64,000 nucleotides of DNA from Trileptium ribeirensis (lineage: Eukaryota; Nematoda; Enoplea; Enoplida; Thoracostomopsidae): the NCBI GenBank assembly GCA_030248225.1, contig JASANE010003362.1, positions 1-64,000 of the forward strand, read 5' to 3'. Position 1 is the first letter of the stretch; every line of letters begins with the position of its first letter. Positions 52,270 to 62,300 of this stretch are shown piece by piece. A program made the position numbers and the translations under genes. The notes beneath the pieces were generated by a model, which had not been told where the DNA came from, did no database searches, and saw only the letters and a list, made by a program, of their open reading frames with translations.

Positions 52270-52395
52270 ACCGTCGGGTGGTGGAGTGTGACCGTACCAG
52301 TACAATACAAAGTACATACAATTGTTTATTTCATAACAATAGCAACGATATCAATAGCATGATTTTATACAGGGGTCACACTCCGCCGGTATCCG
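52270..52395 (-). repeat. Short inverted-repeat module with TATA box and poly(A) signal
   Basis: On the minus strand a 94-bp core (52380 to 52287) runs from TGTGACC to GGTCACA. Imperfect extensions bring the arms to about 14 bp or more (GG.GGAGTGTGACC). Inside are TATAAAA near its start and AATAAA about 30 bp further on. A purine-rich stretch (GGAAATGGAGGGAATGGA) lies just upstream, about 52385-52402. It could be a promoter/terminator unit of a compact LTR or a small MITE. Confidence 0.45.
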
Positions 52396-52599
52396 GTCGT
52401 CCATTCCCTCCATTTCCTATGAATTTTATGTGGTTTTTTGCAATCTCAGTTCCCTGAAATTCGGGCTGTTACATCTCTTAAAATTTTTTGGATTTATTAG
52501 ACTCCTTACTTAGGGTAAGAGTGTAAATCAGATGGAAAATGAGTTTGTGTGAAATTTCACCGTTAAATCCGTAGATGTACAGCCCGTCATTTGATTTAG

Positions 52600-52835
52600 T
52601 CGGAAAAATTTTGAGATTGTTATGAAATTTAACGTAGAATTTAAGAAAAAATTTCCAAAGGTTTTAAGGTCATGCGTGAAAATTTAAGAAAATTTACGGA
52701 GAATTTGGAGAAAATTTGCTAGATTTCCAGAATTTCCGTAATATTTAGTACATTTTGGGTAAATATTCGATGAATTTTAGTAAAATTTGATAAGTTTCCG
52801 TGAATTTGTATGAAAGGTTGTAAATTTCAGGGCAG
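52600..52835. repeat. AAATTT-rich low-complexity tract
   Basis: Diverged short repeats of GAAAATTT/GAATTT type (for example GAAAATTTAAGAAAATTTAC) fill this stretch. No coding content. Confidence 0.6.
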
Positions 52836-53473
52836 AAGGGTGACCTGATGTCTCTTTACGCCAAGAAAACGTGAAAAACGTCGCTCCTTCTCCCTTATTT
52901 TCCGGAAATTTTCGAAGTTTTCCCTTATGGGCTAAACTGTTAAAATTAGGTTTAAATTCATGTAGAATCTTTTATTATGCTATCTCACGTTGTTTCTTCT
53001 ATACAGCTTGTCCATTATACAAATTACACATTTTATGTGATTATCAAATATATGTACATACTTTTTAGGTGGCACGTACCTCCAAGGGTTTCGTGTGAGT
53101 TGGTCACTCCCAGGAAAGGGTCCGGACTGCCAGGGTGCCTGACCCGGGAGCTCCCAGTAAAATCGCAAATGTTTTCAAAGTTTCCTTGGATCTGTAGCTT
53201 TGATAGAAAGAGAAAATTGATTTCATTTATCCTGCGTTTCGGTACTAGATTAGTTTGGTTTGGGTTGTTTCCTACTAGCAGTGCTTCCGATTCAGCCAGC
53301 TCCAAATAATATTCCCTACGAAATTCTGCATCGCTGTGTTCTGCGTACTCTCGCTACCGCTCGCTGCCACTAGACCTAGTTGGGCTCCTTCGTAATTTCC
53401 GGTTTGCCTACGCAATAACCTATCATCTTACAGTGCCGTCCCCGCTCTATTTTCGCGCGTTTTGGTGTAGCCC
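52836..53473 (-). other. 3' region after the last accessory ORF of the retroelement
   Basis: This lies directly downstream of the 53474 stop on the element's strand. A charged open stretch ends at 53033 (ATG-started part 53033-53305; open further up to a TAG near 53360). It contains EYAEHSDAEFRREYYLELAESEALL and has no recognised domain. The 3' LTR should lie here or further down, but I could not fix its ends. Confidence 0.3.
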
Positions 53474-54733
53474 TCAGTGTGTTAAGCGCCTTAGCTCGGC
53501 GTCCCTAACTAAACGGCTCACCCACTCATGCAAGTTACGCCGACAATACTGCGACACCATCGGCTCGTCAAACTGAGGCCTTTCTTGCCATTCCATGTGT
53601 GGTTCGTCCCGTTCCCACGCGTCTGCACTGTGGAACGCGACCGGCCAGGAAGGCATATACACGTTATGGAAGGTGTCGTGCTGCCGTCGGTGGTTGGCCA
53701 TCAGTTGCTTGAGCTCGGCCGTCCAGGACAAAGCGTCCTGATTGGTGGCAGCCCATCGGGGTGCCGGTGGCGCTATAACGATGGCGGTGTTGGCTGCAAC
53801 TCGGCGAGAGAGTACGCCCAGGTGCCGCTTAAATTTGCGAAAGGCGGCGTTCGGCAAGGCGGCGTGGAGCTGCTCCATTGGTGCCTTGCGATAGACGTAT
53901 TGGAACCCGCCGAGTATGATGATGCAGTTGGTCTGCGGGGTTAGAATCGCGTTGGCCAACTGCAATAGGCGCACCATGGTTGATCCAGGCCACCCATTGA
54001 CGATCCACTTGTTCTCGGTGGCCATTTCTAGTATTGGCAACGCCAGGGCGTCACCTATTATGACTGTCTTGGGCCAGCGAACGTGACCGGTAGCACGGTA
54101 ATCCCGTACTTCCTCGAGTAGTCGGCCCATGACGTTGTGGCAGCGCGTTGGGGCTTCCTGCTGCTGCAGCTGTTGGTTTGTACGCCCAACGCCCCAGAAA
54201 CTGTCCGTTGTGGCTTCCAACAGTTGTTGGTCGTCTGTAAGTCGCAGAATTCGCGCATATTCCGGTATGGCGAACTTGCTAAGCAGGATCGGCCGCATTA
54301 TGTGCTCGAGGAGCGGCTTGAGACGGGCTTGGGTGACACCGTCAATGAGCTCGTTCTTGAGTTCCCGAGCTCGCGTTTTAAGTTGCAGCGGGGTGCCGGT
54401 CATGAGTAGCAGTTCTCGGACGGCATCGGTCAGTTCCAGCAGCGAGAGCACCTGTACCTGGTAGTGTTTCTCGACGGTCGACAAGGTGTTGCCGTCGTGT
54501 GCGAATGGGGTTGGTGCCTCGTGCATGTTTGACAATTCCGGCCATTCGGTACCGTGGGATAGGAATGTCACGTATGGCTTAGTTAGGTCCACACGGTAGG
54601 TCGGAATCGCTGGGAGCTGGAACCACGTCGATTCTGGAGGGGCCAATGGCCCACTCAACGATACGCGTCCGCTGGATCGCCTCCGAGTCTGCTCGGCTTC
54701 GTCGCTGCATTGCGGTTGCGTGGTGTCGGCCAT
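53474..54733 (-). CDS. NADAR-SGNH fusion protein, accessory ORF 2
   Basis: The likely start is the ATG at 54731-54733, because a strong 3' splice site (TTTCTTCTTGCAG) ends exactly before it; another in-frame ATG lies 18 bp upstream. The protein is then 419 aa. Numbering from the upstream ATG, residues about 60-218 form a NADAR (DUF1768/YbiA-like) domain. Its marks are LSN followed by PF.HDG (73-87), TVEKHYQ (92-98), MRPILLSKF (152-160), LLEATTDSFWGVG (177-189) and HNVMGRLLEEVR (205-216). Known NADAR proteins cleave N-glycosidic bonds in riboflavin intermediates or remove ADP-ribose from guanine. Residues 226-420 look like an SGNH hydrolase fold (VIIGDA at 230-235, IIILGGFQ at 277-284). Block I reads GDA instead of GDS, so the nucleophile is absent. 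It is a paralogue of the frame at 54938-56185. Confidence 0.85.
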   Translation of the reverse strand: MADTTQPQCSDEAEQTRRRSSGRVSLSGPLAPPESTWFQLPAIPTYRVDLTKPYVTFLSHGTEWPELSNMHEAPTPFAHDGNTLSTVEKHYQVQVLSLLELTDAVRELLLMTGTPLQLKTRARELKNELIDGVTQARLKPLLEHIMRPILLSKFAIPEYARILRLTDDQQLLEATTDSFWGVGRTNQQLQQQEAPTRCHNVMGRLLEEVRDYRATGHVRWPKTVIIGDALALPILEMATENKWIVNGWPGSTMVRLLQLANAILTPQTNCIIILGGFQYVYRKAPMEQLHAALPNAAFRKFKRHLGVLSRRVAANTAIVIAPPAPRWAATNQDALSWTAELKQLMANHRRQHDTFHNVYMPSWPVAFHSADAWERDEPHMEWQERPQFDEPMVSQYCRRNLHEWVSRLVRDAELRRLTH

Positions 54734-54746
54734 CTGCAAGAAGAAA
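54734..54746 (-). promoter_or_regulatory. 3' splice site abutting the accessory ORF 2 start
   Basis: The minus strand reads TTTCTTCTTGCAG directly before ATG, a textbook pyrimidine tract plus CAG acceptor. It implies that this ORF is made from a spliced subgenomic mRNA. Confidence 0.75.
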
Positions 54747-54895
54747 CGCACATAAATATTCGGGTTGTCGTTGCGTTGGGTCGCTCTATTTCGCTAATCG
54801 CTCGCTGGTTATTTCTTTCTTGTCCTGCTTTACCTATGCGTTTCCTTATAGCGCTACTACCCTAAGCGTTTCCTTTATTTCTCCAAATAGGCTAT

Positions 54896-54908
54896 TTCTT
54901 CCCCCCCC
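54896..54908 (-). other. Purine run between the two accessory ORFs
   Basis: The minus strand carries GGGGGGGGAAGAA in the 204-bp gap between the accessory ORFs. It resembles a polypurine tract, such as the internal tracts some retroviruses use for plus-strand priming. A position between coding frames rather than next to an LTR makes this only a possibility. Confidence 0.3.
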
Positions 54909-54937
54909 TATTTGTTTGGGTTGGTACGGCCTCATTC

Positions 54938-56185
54938 TTACCAGGGTTCAGCCTTCTTATATAAATGGGCTTCGCCCATGCGCCAAAATATGTCCGTACG
55001 GCGAATCAGTTCTTCCGTCCAATCGCATAGTTCTGGCCAAAACGACGGCGAAACTACTGGCTCGAGCCATCGTTGGCGTTCTTCGCCTCGATTAAACGGA
55101 CCAATCGCGTCCCAGGCTTCAACCCCTTTTAGCGCCGCGGGCCATTTCGGCATGATGACGCTCGTGAGCGCCTGGTGCCCGTCCACCATCCTGGTCCTTC
55201 GCTCGGTCAGTTCATCGAACCACGCCGTGCTGTCGTACCGGAAATCATCCCAGTGTGGCGCTGGCCCGGTGATGACGATGGCCGAGTCTGCCCGGAGCCG
55301 TCGCTCGAGCACCATGAGGTGGCGTTTGATCCGCTTGAGGTAGGCGCCTGGCGAGAGTGCCTTGTTTGGCAAGTTCCAAACATCCCGGTAGCCGCCGATG
55401 ATGACGACGCAGTCTGTTTGCGGCGTTAGGAACGCGAGCGCCCAGTGGATCAACGAGATCATGCCGAGTCCGGGCCGTACGAACGTGATGCGATTGTAGT
55501 CGTCGGCCACGTCCAACAGCGGCAAGGCACGCTCGTCGCCGACGATGATAGTCCGCGGCCACCGCACAAAACGGTCGCGGTGGAACGACCGGATGTCGCA
55601 TAGTAGATGTCCCAGCGCGTTGTGGTATGCCGGTTGGTCGGCCCCGCACTCGCTCCGGTGGACACCCGTACCCCAAAAGTTGTCAAAGGTGTCGTTGAGG
55701 AGCGGCTTATGGCCCGAATCATATAGGTCGTCCCAATAATCGAGGTCCTGGAACTTAGCCAGGAGAATTGGGCGCATGACGTGGACCTGGTATGATCGGA
55801 GCCATCGTCGAGTGTTGGCCGGCAGCGAGCGGAGGAGGGCTACGCTGCGTAGTTTAACCTCCGTCGGTGACATCCGTTGATCCAAAATAGGGGCGATCGC
55901 CGAGACGAACCCCAATAGATCCAATATGGTGATGTAGAAATGCTCGGTGACGCTGCCGAGCTGGCGACCGTTGTGATTAAAGCCACCACCGTGGAGATAG
56001 TGTTCGTTGGCCAGCGTGTATTGATTGGATCGCTTGACCTCGACCGCCTCCCAGAAGCGTGAGCTGCTCATGTGGCTTCGGGGAACGGCCGGGTAACGGT
56101 GCCCATCGCACACTGCAGGCTCATGGAGCACTCCTTGTGGCAGGCGGGGCGCATGGAGATCGTTCTGGCTGTAGCTGCGACGCAT
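54938..56185 (-). CDS. NADAR-SGNH fusion protein, accessory ORF 1
   Basis: This protein is 415 aa, from the ATG at 56183-56185, which lies directly after a TTTTAG acceptor. The NADAR domain (about 55-200) keeps LANEHYLHGGGFNHNG (58-73), VTEHFY (79-84), HVMRPILLAKF (135-145), LLNDTFDNFWGTG (162-174) and YHNALGHLLCDIR (187-199). The conserved Glu of EHFY and the D..FWG residues are therefore present. The second half (about 210-400) is SGNH-like: TIIVGDER (212-219) and CVVIIGGYRDVW (259-270). The block I serine is replaced by Glu, and the block III Asn by Arg. The stop is 204 bp before the ORF 2 ATG. The two frames share domain order and motifs such as MRPILL.KF, RWP.T.I.GD..ALP and LTPQT.C, so one arose by duplication. 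Function is inferred only. Confidence 0.85.
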   Translation of the reverse strand: MRRSYSQNDLHAPRLPQGVLHEPAVCDGHRYPAVPRSHMSSSRFWEAVEVKRSNQYTLANEHYLHGGGFNHNGRQLGSVTEHFYITILDLLGFVSAIAPILDQRMSPTEVKLRSVALLRSLPANTRRWLRSYQVHVMRPILLAKFQDLDYWDDLYDSGHKPLLNDTFDNFWGTGVHRSECGADQPAYHNALGHLLCDIRSFHRDRFVRWPRTIIVGDERALPLLDVADDYNRITFVRPGLGMISLIHWALAFLTPQTDCVVIIGGYRDVWNLPNKALSPGAYLKRIKRHLMVLERRLRADSAIVITGPAPHWDDFRYDSTAWFDELTERRTRMVDGHQALTSVIMPKWPAALKGVEAWDAIGPFNRGEERQRWLEPVVSPSFWPELCDWTEELIRRTDIFWRMGEAHLYKKAEPW

Positions 56186-56195
56186 CTAAAATGGA
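56186..56195 (-). promoter_or_regulatory. 3' splice site abutting the accessory ORF 1 start
   Basis: The minus strand reads CTTCCTCCATTTTAG directly before the ATG; the last ten bases fall in this interval. Together with the matching site before ORF 2, it points to splice-dependent expression of both accessory proteins. Confidence 0.65.
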
Positions 56196-56320
56196 GGAAG
56201 CACAGGTAAATTTACATGATATGGATGAAAATTAGGTCTGCCTTAATTTTCACCCTTGTTCTGGGTTTTGTGGGATTTTTTGGGTTCTACCTCGGGGTAC
56301 GTGCCGTTATGTCGGGTAGT

Positions 56321-59300
56321 TTAGTCCACTTGCGGGTCCGACTCATCGGACTCAGATTCCTCATGGGGTGGTGGTCGAGGTATGCGCTGTCGCCAAGCGG
56401 CAGGGTGCAGTTCTTGACTGGAGGGGTAGCGGGGGAACGTGGTTGGTGGCAAGGTTCCGCCGGGAGAGCGTTCTCCTGTTAAAAGTGGTCTTGGGGTCAG
56501 TATTGGCGCGCTGGTCATTGAAGTGGTGACACTTGTGGATTGTGCGCGTGTGGCGGAGGCTAGTCTAGTTGAGGTTCCCGCAGTATCGGCAGCGGTTGTC
56601 TCTGGTTCCTGAAAAGTCACGCGTCTAGGCCTACGTAAGGCGTCCTCTACTTCCTCGTCCGATGCTGCGCCATACGGCCTAAAGACCCGGTCTCTAGCTT
56701 GTCGATGTAAAAGGTGCCTAGTTGGGGCTGTTGCCTGCGTGGTACTGAGTCGCATTATTCCTGAGGAGGTGGTAGTGGCTGTGGTACGTACCAACTCGGT
56801 GATAGTTACTGTGGACGGTCCCGGTTGTTCAGTGCTTGTAAACTGGATAGTTGAACTGCCTCGAGCCGACACTATCTGTTTTCGTTGGGTGGCCCGTCCG
56901 ACAAGGCCCTTTCCTCGCTCTTCTGACGGTGTTCGTGTGCTCCTTTGCTGGCTCGGCGGTGCTCGGGCGCGAGGAGGGGTACTTAGTGTTACTGCGCGCC
57001 CAGTTCCTCTCCGAGGTGCCGGTGCTTCGCTACTTGAACTTGCAAGTGTGAATTCACTAAATGAGTCAGAGGCACCCGGTTGCGTGGTAGGAGTCCTAGA
57101 GCTGGTGCTGGACGTTTCCTGTCCTGCCTGAGCGCGTCGTTCGGCAGAGGACGGTTCCTGCGAAGTTTGGCTAGTTAACTCGTCGTCTGCCTCAGCTGCT
57201 CTTATGTCTACTGTCGTGCCCTCTCCGGAGGTTTCCGACAGGTAACTGGACATTGGTGACCCTAGTGGTGGCTGAGTCATGGGTGCCTCGCGGAAGACCC
57301 ATTGATGCGGAGACGTAGGCCAATTAGCGGCTACTGGTGGAGCACTATAAGGGCGCATTGTGGTATAGTCTCCTATGGTTTGGGTTGACATTTCCATTGG
57401 CACTCGCAATCGCGATGCCATAATGTGTTCGGCTGGTCGTGATTGAAATAGCGGGTGGTCCTGCGCGGCGAGCATGATTGCGTAGCGTAGATCCCCTGAG
57501 GTGTATGGTCCTGGTACGACGATTCCTCCCGAAGCTCCGCGTGGCGTGGTGGATAGCGTGATGTCTGCTGGGTAGAAATGTTGTCCCTCGAGTATTCCAA
57601 CACCTACTGTTGGTACACCAAATGGGACTTCCTCGCTGGTAGCCACTATTCTTTCCATCGTGGTCACGGGCACTGTATGTTGACCGTACTCTACCTGCGT
57701 ATCTCGGCTACCAGGTTCTGGTATGTATGAGAAGGCTTCCTGACTAGTAACCTGCTCCTGTGATATTGGTGGCCATGATGGTTCTATTTCCCTATCCGGA
57801 TCAGTTAGTGGGATCCGATTTCTGACCGTCCTTGGATTTTGAGGCTCGTAGTCGTCTGTCCGGTACTCAATATGTTCCATCGCTGCTTGCTCGGCTTCGA
57901 TCTCAGCGTAGGTCCGACGGTATAAATTAGGGTCATTAGGGTCACCCATTTCTATGCTTTCCGTATCGGAACTGTCACTGACTGCTGTTCTTACGGTGCG
58001 CACTGCTACTTCGTCTACCGGCTCTATCTCGGTGACGAAATCCCTATCAGCGATAATACGTTGGGTCGCCTCAGTCAAACCTCGCTCTAGTACGGAAGCG
58101 TGTACTTGGCCTAACCAATCGCCTACGTTAGGTACTGGGTCTAATGCCCTAAAGCATGGTTTAGTTCTATTAATATGTACGACATGGGCTATACCTTCTG
58201 GGTTAGAGTGCATTCGTACGCGCATACACGGCGGGGTGATCCCTAATATCTCGTATGGGCCACACCATCGAGGCGTGAGTTTCCTGGATGTTCCTGGTGT
58301 GGTGTCATGTCTATAAACCCAAACTAATTCCCCGGTGTGATAGCGTGGTTCGCGAGTTCGTCTATCGTATCTTAGGCGATTTAATTCTTGTGCGGCTTTC
58401 ATTGATTGGTATGCACGCTCCCTAATAGAAGCCATCCAGCGCTGCGCGTTGGCCCTATAGGAATGTGCTCCTGTGTATCCAGTGGCAGCACTTTGCGTGT
58501 CGTATTCTCCGGGCAATCTAGGGTAAAATCCATGCATTAGCAAAAAGGGTGGGTATTTCGTTGCTGTGTGTACCGAAGAATTGTAGGCCATGATGCAGAA
58601 TGGTAGGGATACATCCCATGAGTGGTGATCATTTTGTGGTACACTCACTCGTAGCAAGTAGAGTAGTGTCCTATTGAATCTTTCAATTTCCCCATTTGCT
58701 TGAGGGTGGTAGGCTAAACTCATGTGTCGAAAGATTTGCATTTCCTGGCATAGTTCTTCGAACATGTGCGCTGTGAAGGCACCTCCTCGGTCAGAATAGA
58801 GCTCCCTGGGAGCTCCGTACCTATTAACTACCTCATATAGGAATATGTGGGCAGCTGTATGAGCATCCTGGTGCCGCATTGGCACTGCTATTGCAAACTT
58901 TGTGAACTGATCTATGAATGCAATAACATAACGATTGCCTGCCTGTGACCTAACTTGAATATCCAGTATGTCCACAAATACACGGTACATTGGTTGATTT
59001 GCCAACGGAACCCTACCCAATCCTGTGGTTATCCGAGAAATTGGGTCCTTCGCGGACTGGCATAGAGTGCACCGCCTGATCCATTGCTGTACGTGTTCGG
59101 ACATACCTTTCCAGTAATAAAACTGTTTTAATTTTGCTATAAGCCGGTCACGGCCAGGGTGTCCTCCATATAAAGTATTGTGTTCATGTTTAAGTATTTG
59201 TTGTACAAGCGTGATAGGGACGCATAATTTGTAATTTATATCTCCGGGTTGTAACGGATGCATGTATAATATTTTGGTATCCGCTGCCAATTCAAAATAA

Positions 59301-62300
59301 TGTGCGCGCATTTCTATTCTGAGCGCCCCCAATTCGGCTTTAGGCCGAGTTTTGTTGTAAAGATACCACCAAATTGGACCCAGTTCTGGGTCATTTCGTT
59401 GAATATATGGTAAGAGGCGTACTAAATTAAAATCTGGGAGATCTGAAAAGAATGGTAAATATATATTCTCATGTGTGTCCTGAGCGTCCTCAATTCGGAC
59501 GGTTGGTAATATCTCGGTTTCATAATGCATCATTAACTTCATGAGCCTATCAAATTCTTGTTCTGTGGGTAGCGTGGTTGCTCTTAAGCCCATGGTCTCT
59601 GATTCGGTGCGGAACGGTCTTTTAGGTCCCCGAGCCTGAGGTCTGCCGTCAGGACCCGAGATAGTGGTAGTACGGACCGACATCACTGGGGTTTCTCCTG
59701 GATCCATCCTAATTGGGATGGCACTTAACGTTGCTGCCTGCTGGGTCAGCGTAGCCGGGGGTACTGTAGTTATTTGCGTGTCAGGGACTAGCTGTGATGG
59801 GATTGCTTCGGGATTGGGTTGACCTGGAGGAGCCATCGGGCTCCCTGTTATAGGTGTCGGTGCACCGGTCGCAAGCGGTGTAACAGTGCGTACGGGGTAC
59901 GGCAGGTGCGATTGATCCCATGCTGCGCAGGTTGTTGGCGGGCGTGGTCCGGTGGGTCGTCCCCGACCCATCATAAGGACTTCGTACGTATCACCTATTT
60001 CCTCGATTACAGACGGGTCGTATCTAGGGTCGCGTGACAGAGCATCTGCATTGCCATTTTCCTTACCTGGTCTATATGATATTTCGAATCCCCCAAATTC
60101 AAGTAATAGCTCGCTCCGCCATTGGGACAAGCGTGAGTTTCTGGGTGGTTTGTCAAACAGGGTTTTAAGTGGTTTGTGGTCGGTTTCAACATGGAATTTG
60201 TGCCCTACTAAGTAATGCTTGAAATGTAATGCGGCCCATCTAATAGCGAGAGCTTCAGTTTCTATTGCGGGATACCTGCGTTGATAATCAAGGAGGGCCT
60301 TACTAGCGTATGCAATGGGTTTGATTCCTTGCTTAGTCTTCTGGGATAATACTGCACCCATTGCATATCCGGAAGCGTCCGTTTGCAGGATAAACGGTTG
60401 CGTGAAATCAGGGTGAACTAGGACCGGTTCATCTAGTAGTGCTTGTTTCAATTTCTTAAAGGCTTCCTCGCACCTAGGGGTCCATTTGAATTCCATGTCT
60501 TTGCGTTTTAGCTCATTTAACGGCTCACAGATGTCCGAGTAATTTTGGATGAATTTATGGTAGTATCCTACAAGCCCTAAGAAACTTTGGAGTTGTTTCA
60601 ACGTTTCCGGACGTTTGAATTCTTCGATGGCTATCGCCTTTTCTGGGTCTGGTTTGACACCTTCGGTACTAATTATATGTCCTAAATATTTGAGGCTGCC
60701 TCGTCCGAAGTGACATTTTGAGGGTTTGAGTTTTAAGTTTGCCTTACGGAAACGATCGAAAACCCGAATCAGGTCTGCCAGATGGGCCTCGAATGATGGT
60801 GAGAAAACTAGGATGTCATCGATGTATATTAGGCATTTTTCCCACTCAAGCCCTTTCAAAATCATTGACATGCAGCGTTGAAAGGCTCCGGGGGATGAAT
60901 TTAACCCGAACGGTAGGACATTATACTCATACTGTCCGTGTACCGTCACAAAAGATGTCTTATCTTTGGTTTCGGGATCTAGTTCTAACTGCCAAAACCC
61001 CTTATTTAGGTCCAAACTGGACATTAATTTCGTATTCCTGAGACATCCTAGTATATCATCTATGCGTGGCAGTGGATATGCATCTTGCTCTGCTACGGTG
61101 TTGACCTTCCGAAAGTCGACACAGAGTCGGAGAGAGCCGTCGCTCTTAGTTACATAGACTATTGGTGATCCCCAAGGTGAGCTCGATGGGGCTATGAGGC
61201 CTGCGTCTAACATGCTATTTAGTTCTTCCCTGAGTGGTTCGCGTAAGGAATGCGCTAGCCTATAAGGTGCTTGTTTGATTGGCTTTGCGTCCCCGGTTTC
61301 TATGCGATGTCGATGTTCCGTGTATCGTCCAAGGTCAAAGTCATGTGTGCTGAATACGTCCGCATTTTCAGCAATTGCAGTTTTCAGCTGTTTTAGTTCG
61401 AAAGGCGATAACAGTGTCTTATCAAAATCTATTTTACTCAATACTGTTTGAGCGCGTTCGTGATCAATGGAGCGTTTGCCGGCCTCGATGTGCTCGATAA
61501 TCCTCTCAGGGTGGGTAGTAATATGGTTAAGCTGTTTAGCTTCCTTATGTTCTTCGTACCGTATCAAATTCTGATTGGTATCCTTAAGGAATTGTATTGT
61601 GGGATTGCTCATAACCTCTATGTGCCCGATAGTTTGGCCTGAGTATATGGTGACCGGGGTATTACCAAAATTGATCACTGCGATTGGTATAGTTCGCTGA
61701 CTCCTGAGCACTAATGCGTGTGCCATTGCAATGTCCGTCATTTCGGGAGCGGGGACAAATAGAGCGGGTCCTACGCCTGTGTCAGCAATTTCGGGGATGG
61801 CGTTGATAAACGTTTCTGTATTTGGTTCGATAGTGGTGAGTTTTCTGCACATCACCGCTATTAAGGGTGGGTCATAGCGCTCTAAACCGGCGAAGGGTAT
61901 TTTGGCTTCTTCCTCATCTATGCCAATTTCTAGACAGCGCTCGCGAAAATTTATAATGCACTTAGGCAATTGCGACAAGAAATTTGTTCCTAAGATGCAA
62001 TGATACGGAGCGGTTTGGGTAACGAAGAATTCTGTTTGCACCTTAATAGGTCCAATTGATAAGGGTACACTTATGCTACCGTCCAGTGCTAATTCCTGTT
62101 TGGTGGCCGATACTATCCGCGTCGAGTCGTCTGGGCGGGGCTGAAGGCCTAGCTTATTTACCAAATGCTGTGATACGATAGAGACGTCCGCGCCTGTATC
62201 GATCAACGTGAGTACCGGTGTCCGGTAAATGAAAGCATTGATTAGCAACGGGGCGTCTACGTGCTGCATGGCATTGACCTGCCGGTGGTAAGATACTGTG

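Larger units (their letters stand above)
49016..52270. other. GC-rich retroelement-like block without a clear gene
   Basis: GC content rises sharply here compared with the flanking AT-rich DNA. The word CTTTTCGAA followed by GGAGCCC recurs at about 49272 and 50033. A related CTTTTCGAACCAGCTCCCA sits at 48666. Short frames exist on both strands (for example 49118-49333 plus, 51942-52310 minus), but none matches a known domain. It may be untranslated leader or LTR sequence of large retroelements, possibly of the element at 53.5-64 kb. Confidence 0.4.

Noticed and set aside
52287..52380. A complete 94-bp LTR
   Set aside because: It has LTR-like parts, but no second copy, no target duplication and no convincing primer site next to it; kept only as an inverted-repeat module.
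53528..55676. Several 80-150-codon frames within the NADAR-SGNH genes, on both strands
   Set aside because: They are alternate-frame shadows created by the GC-rich coding sequence.
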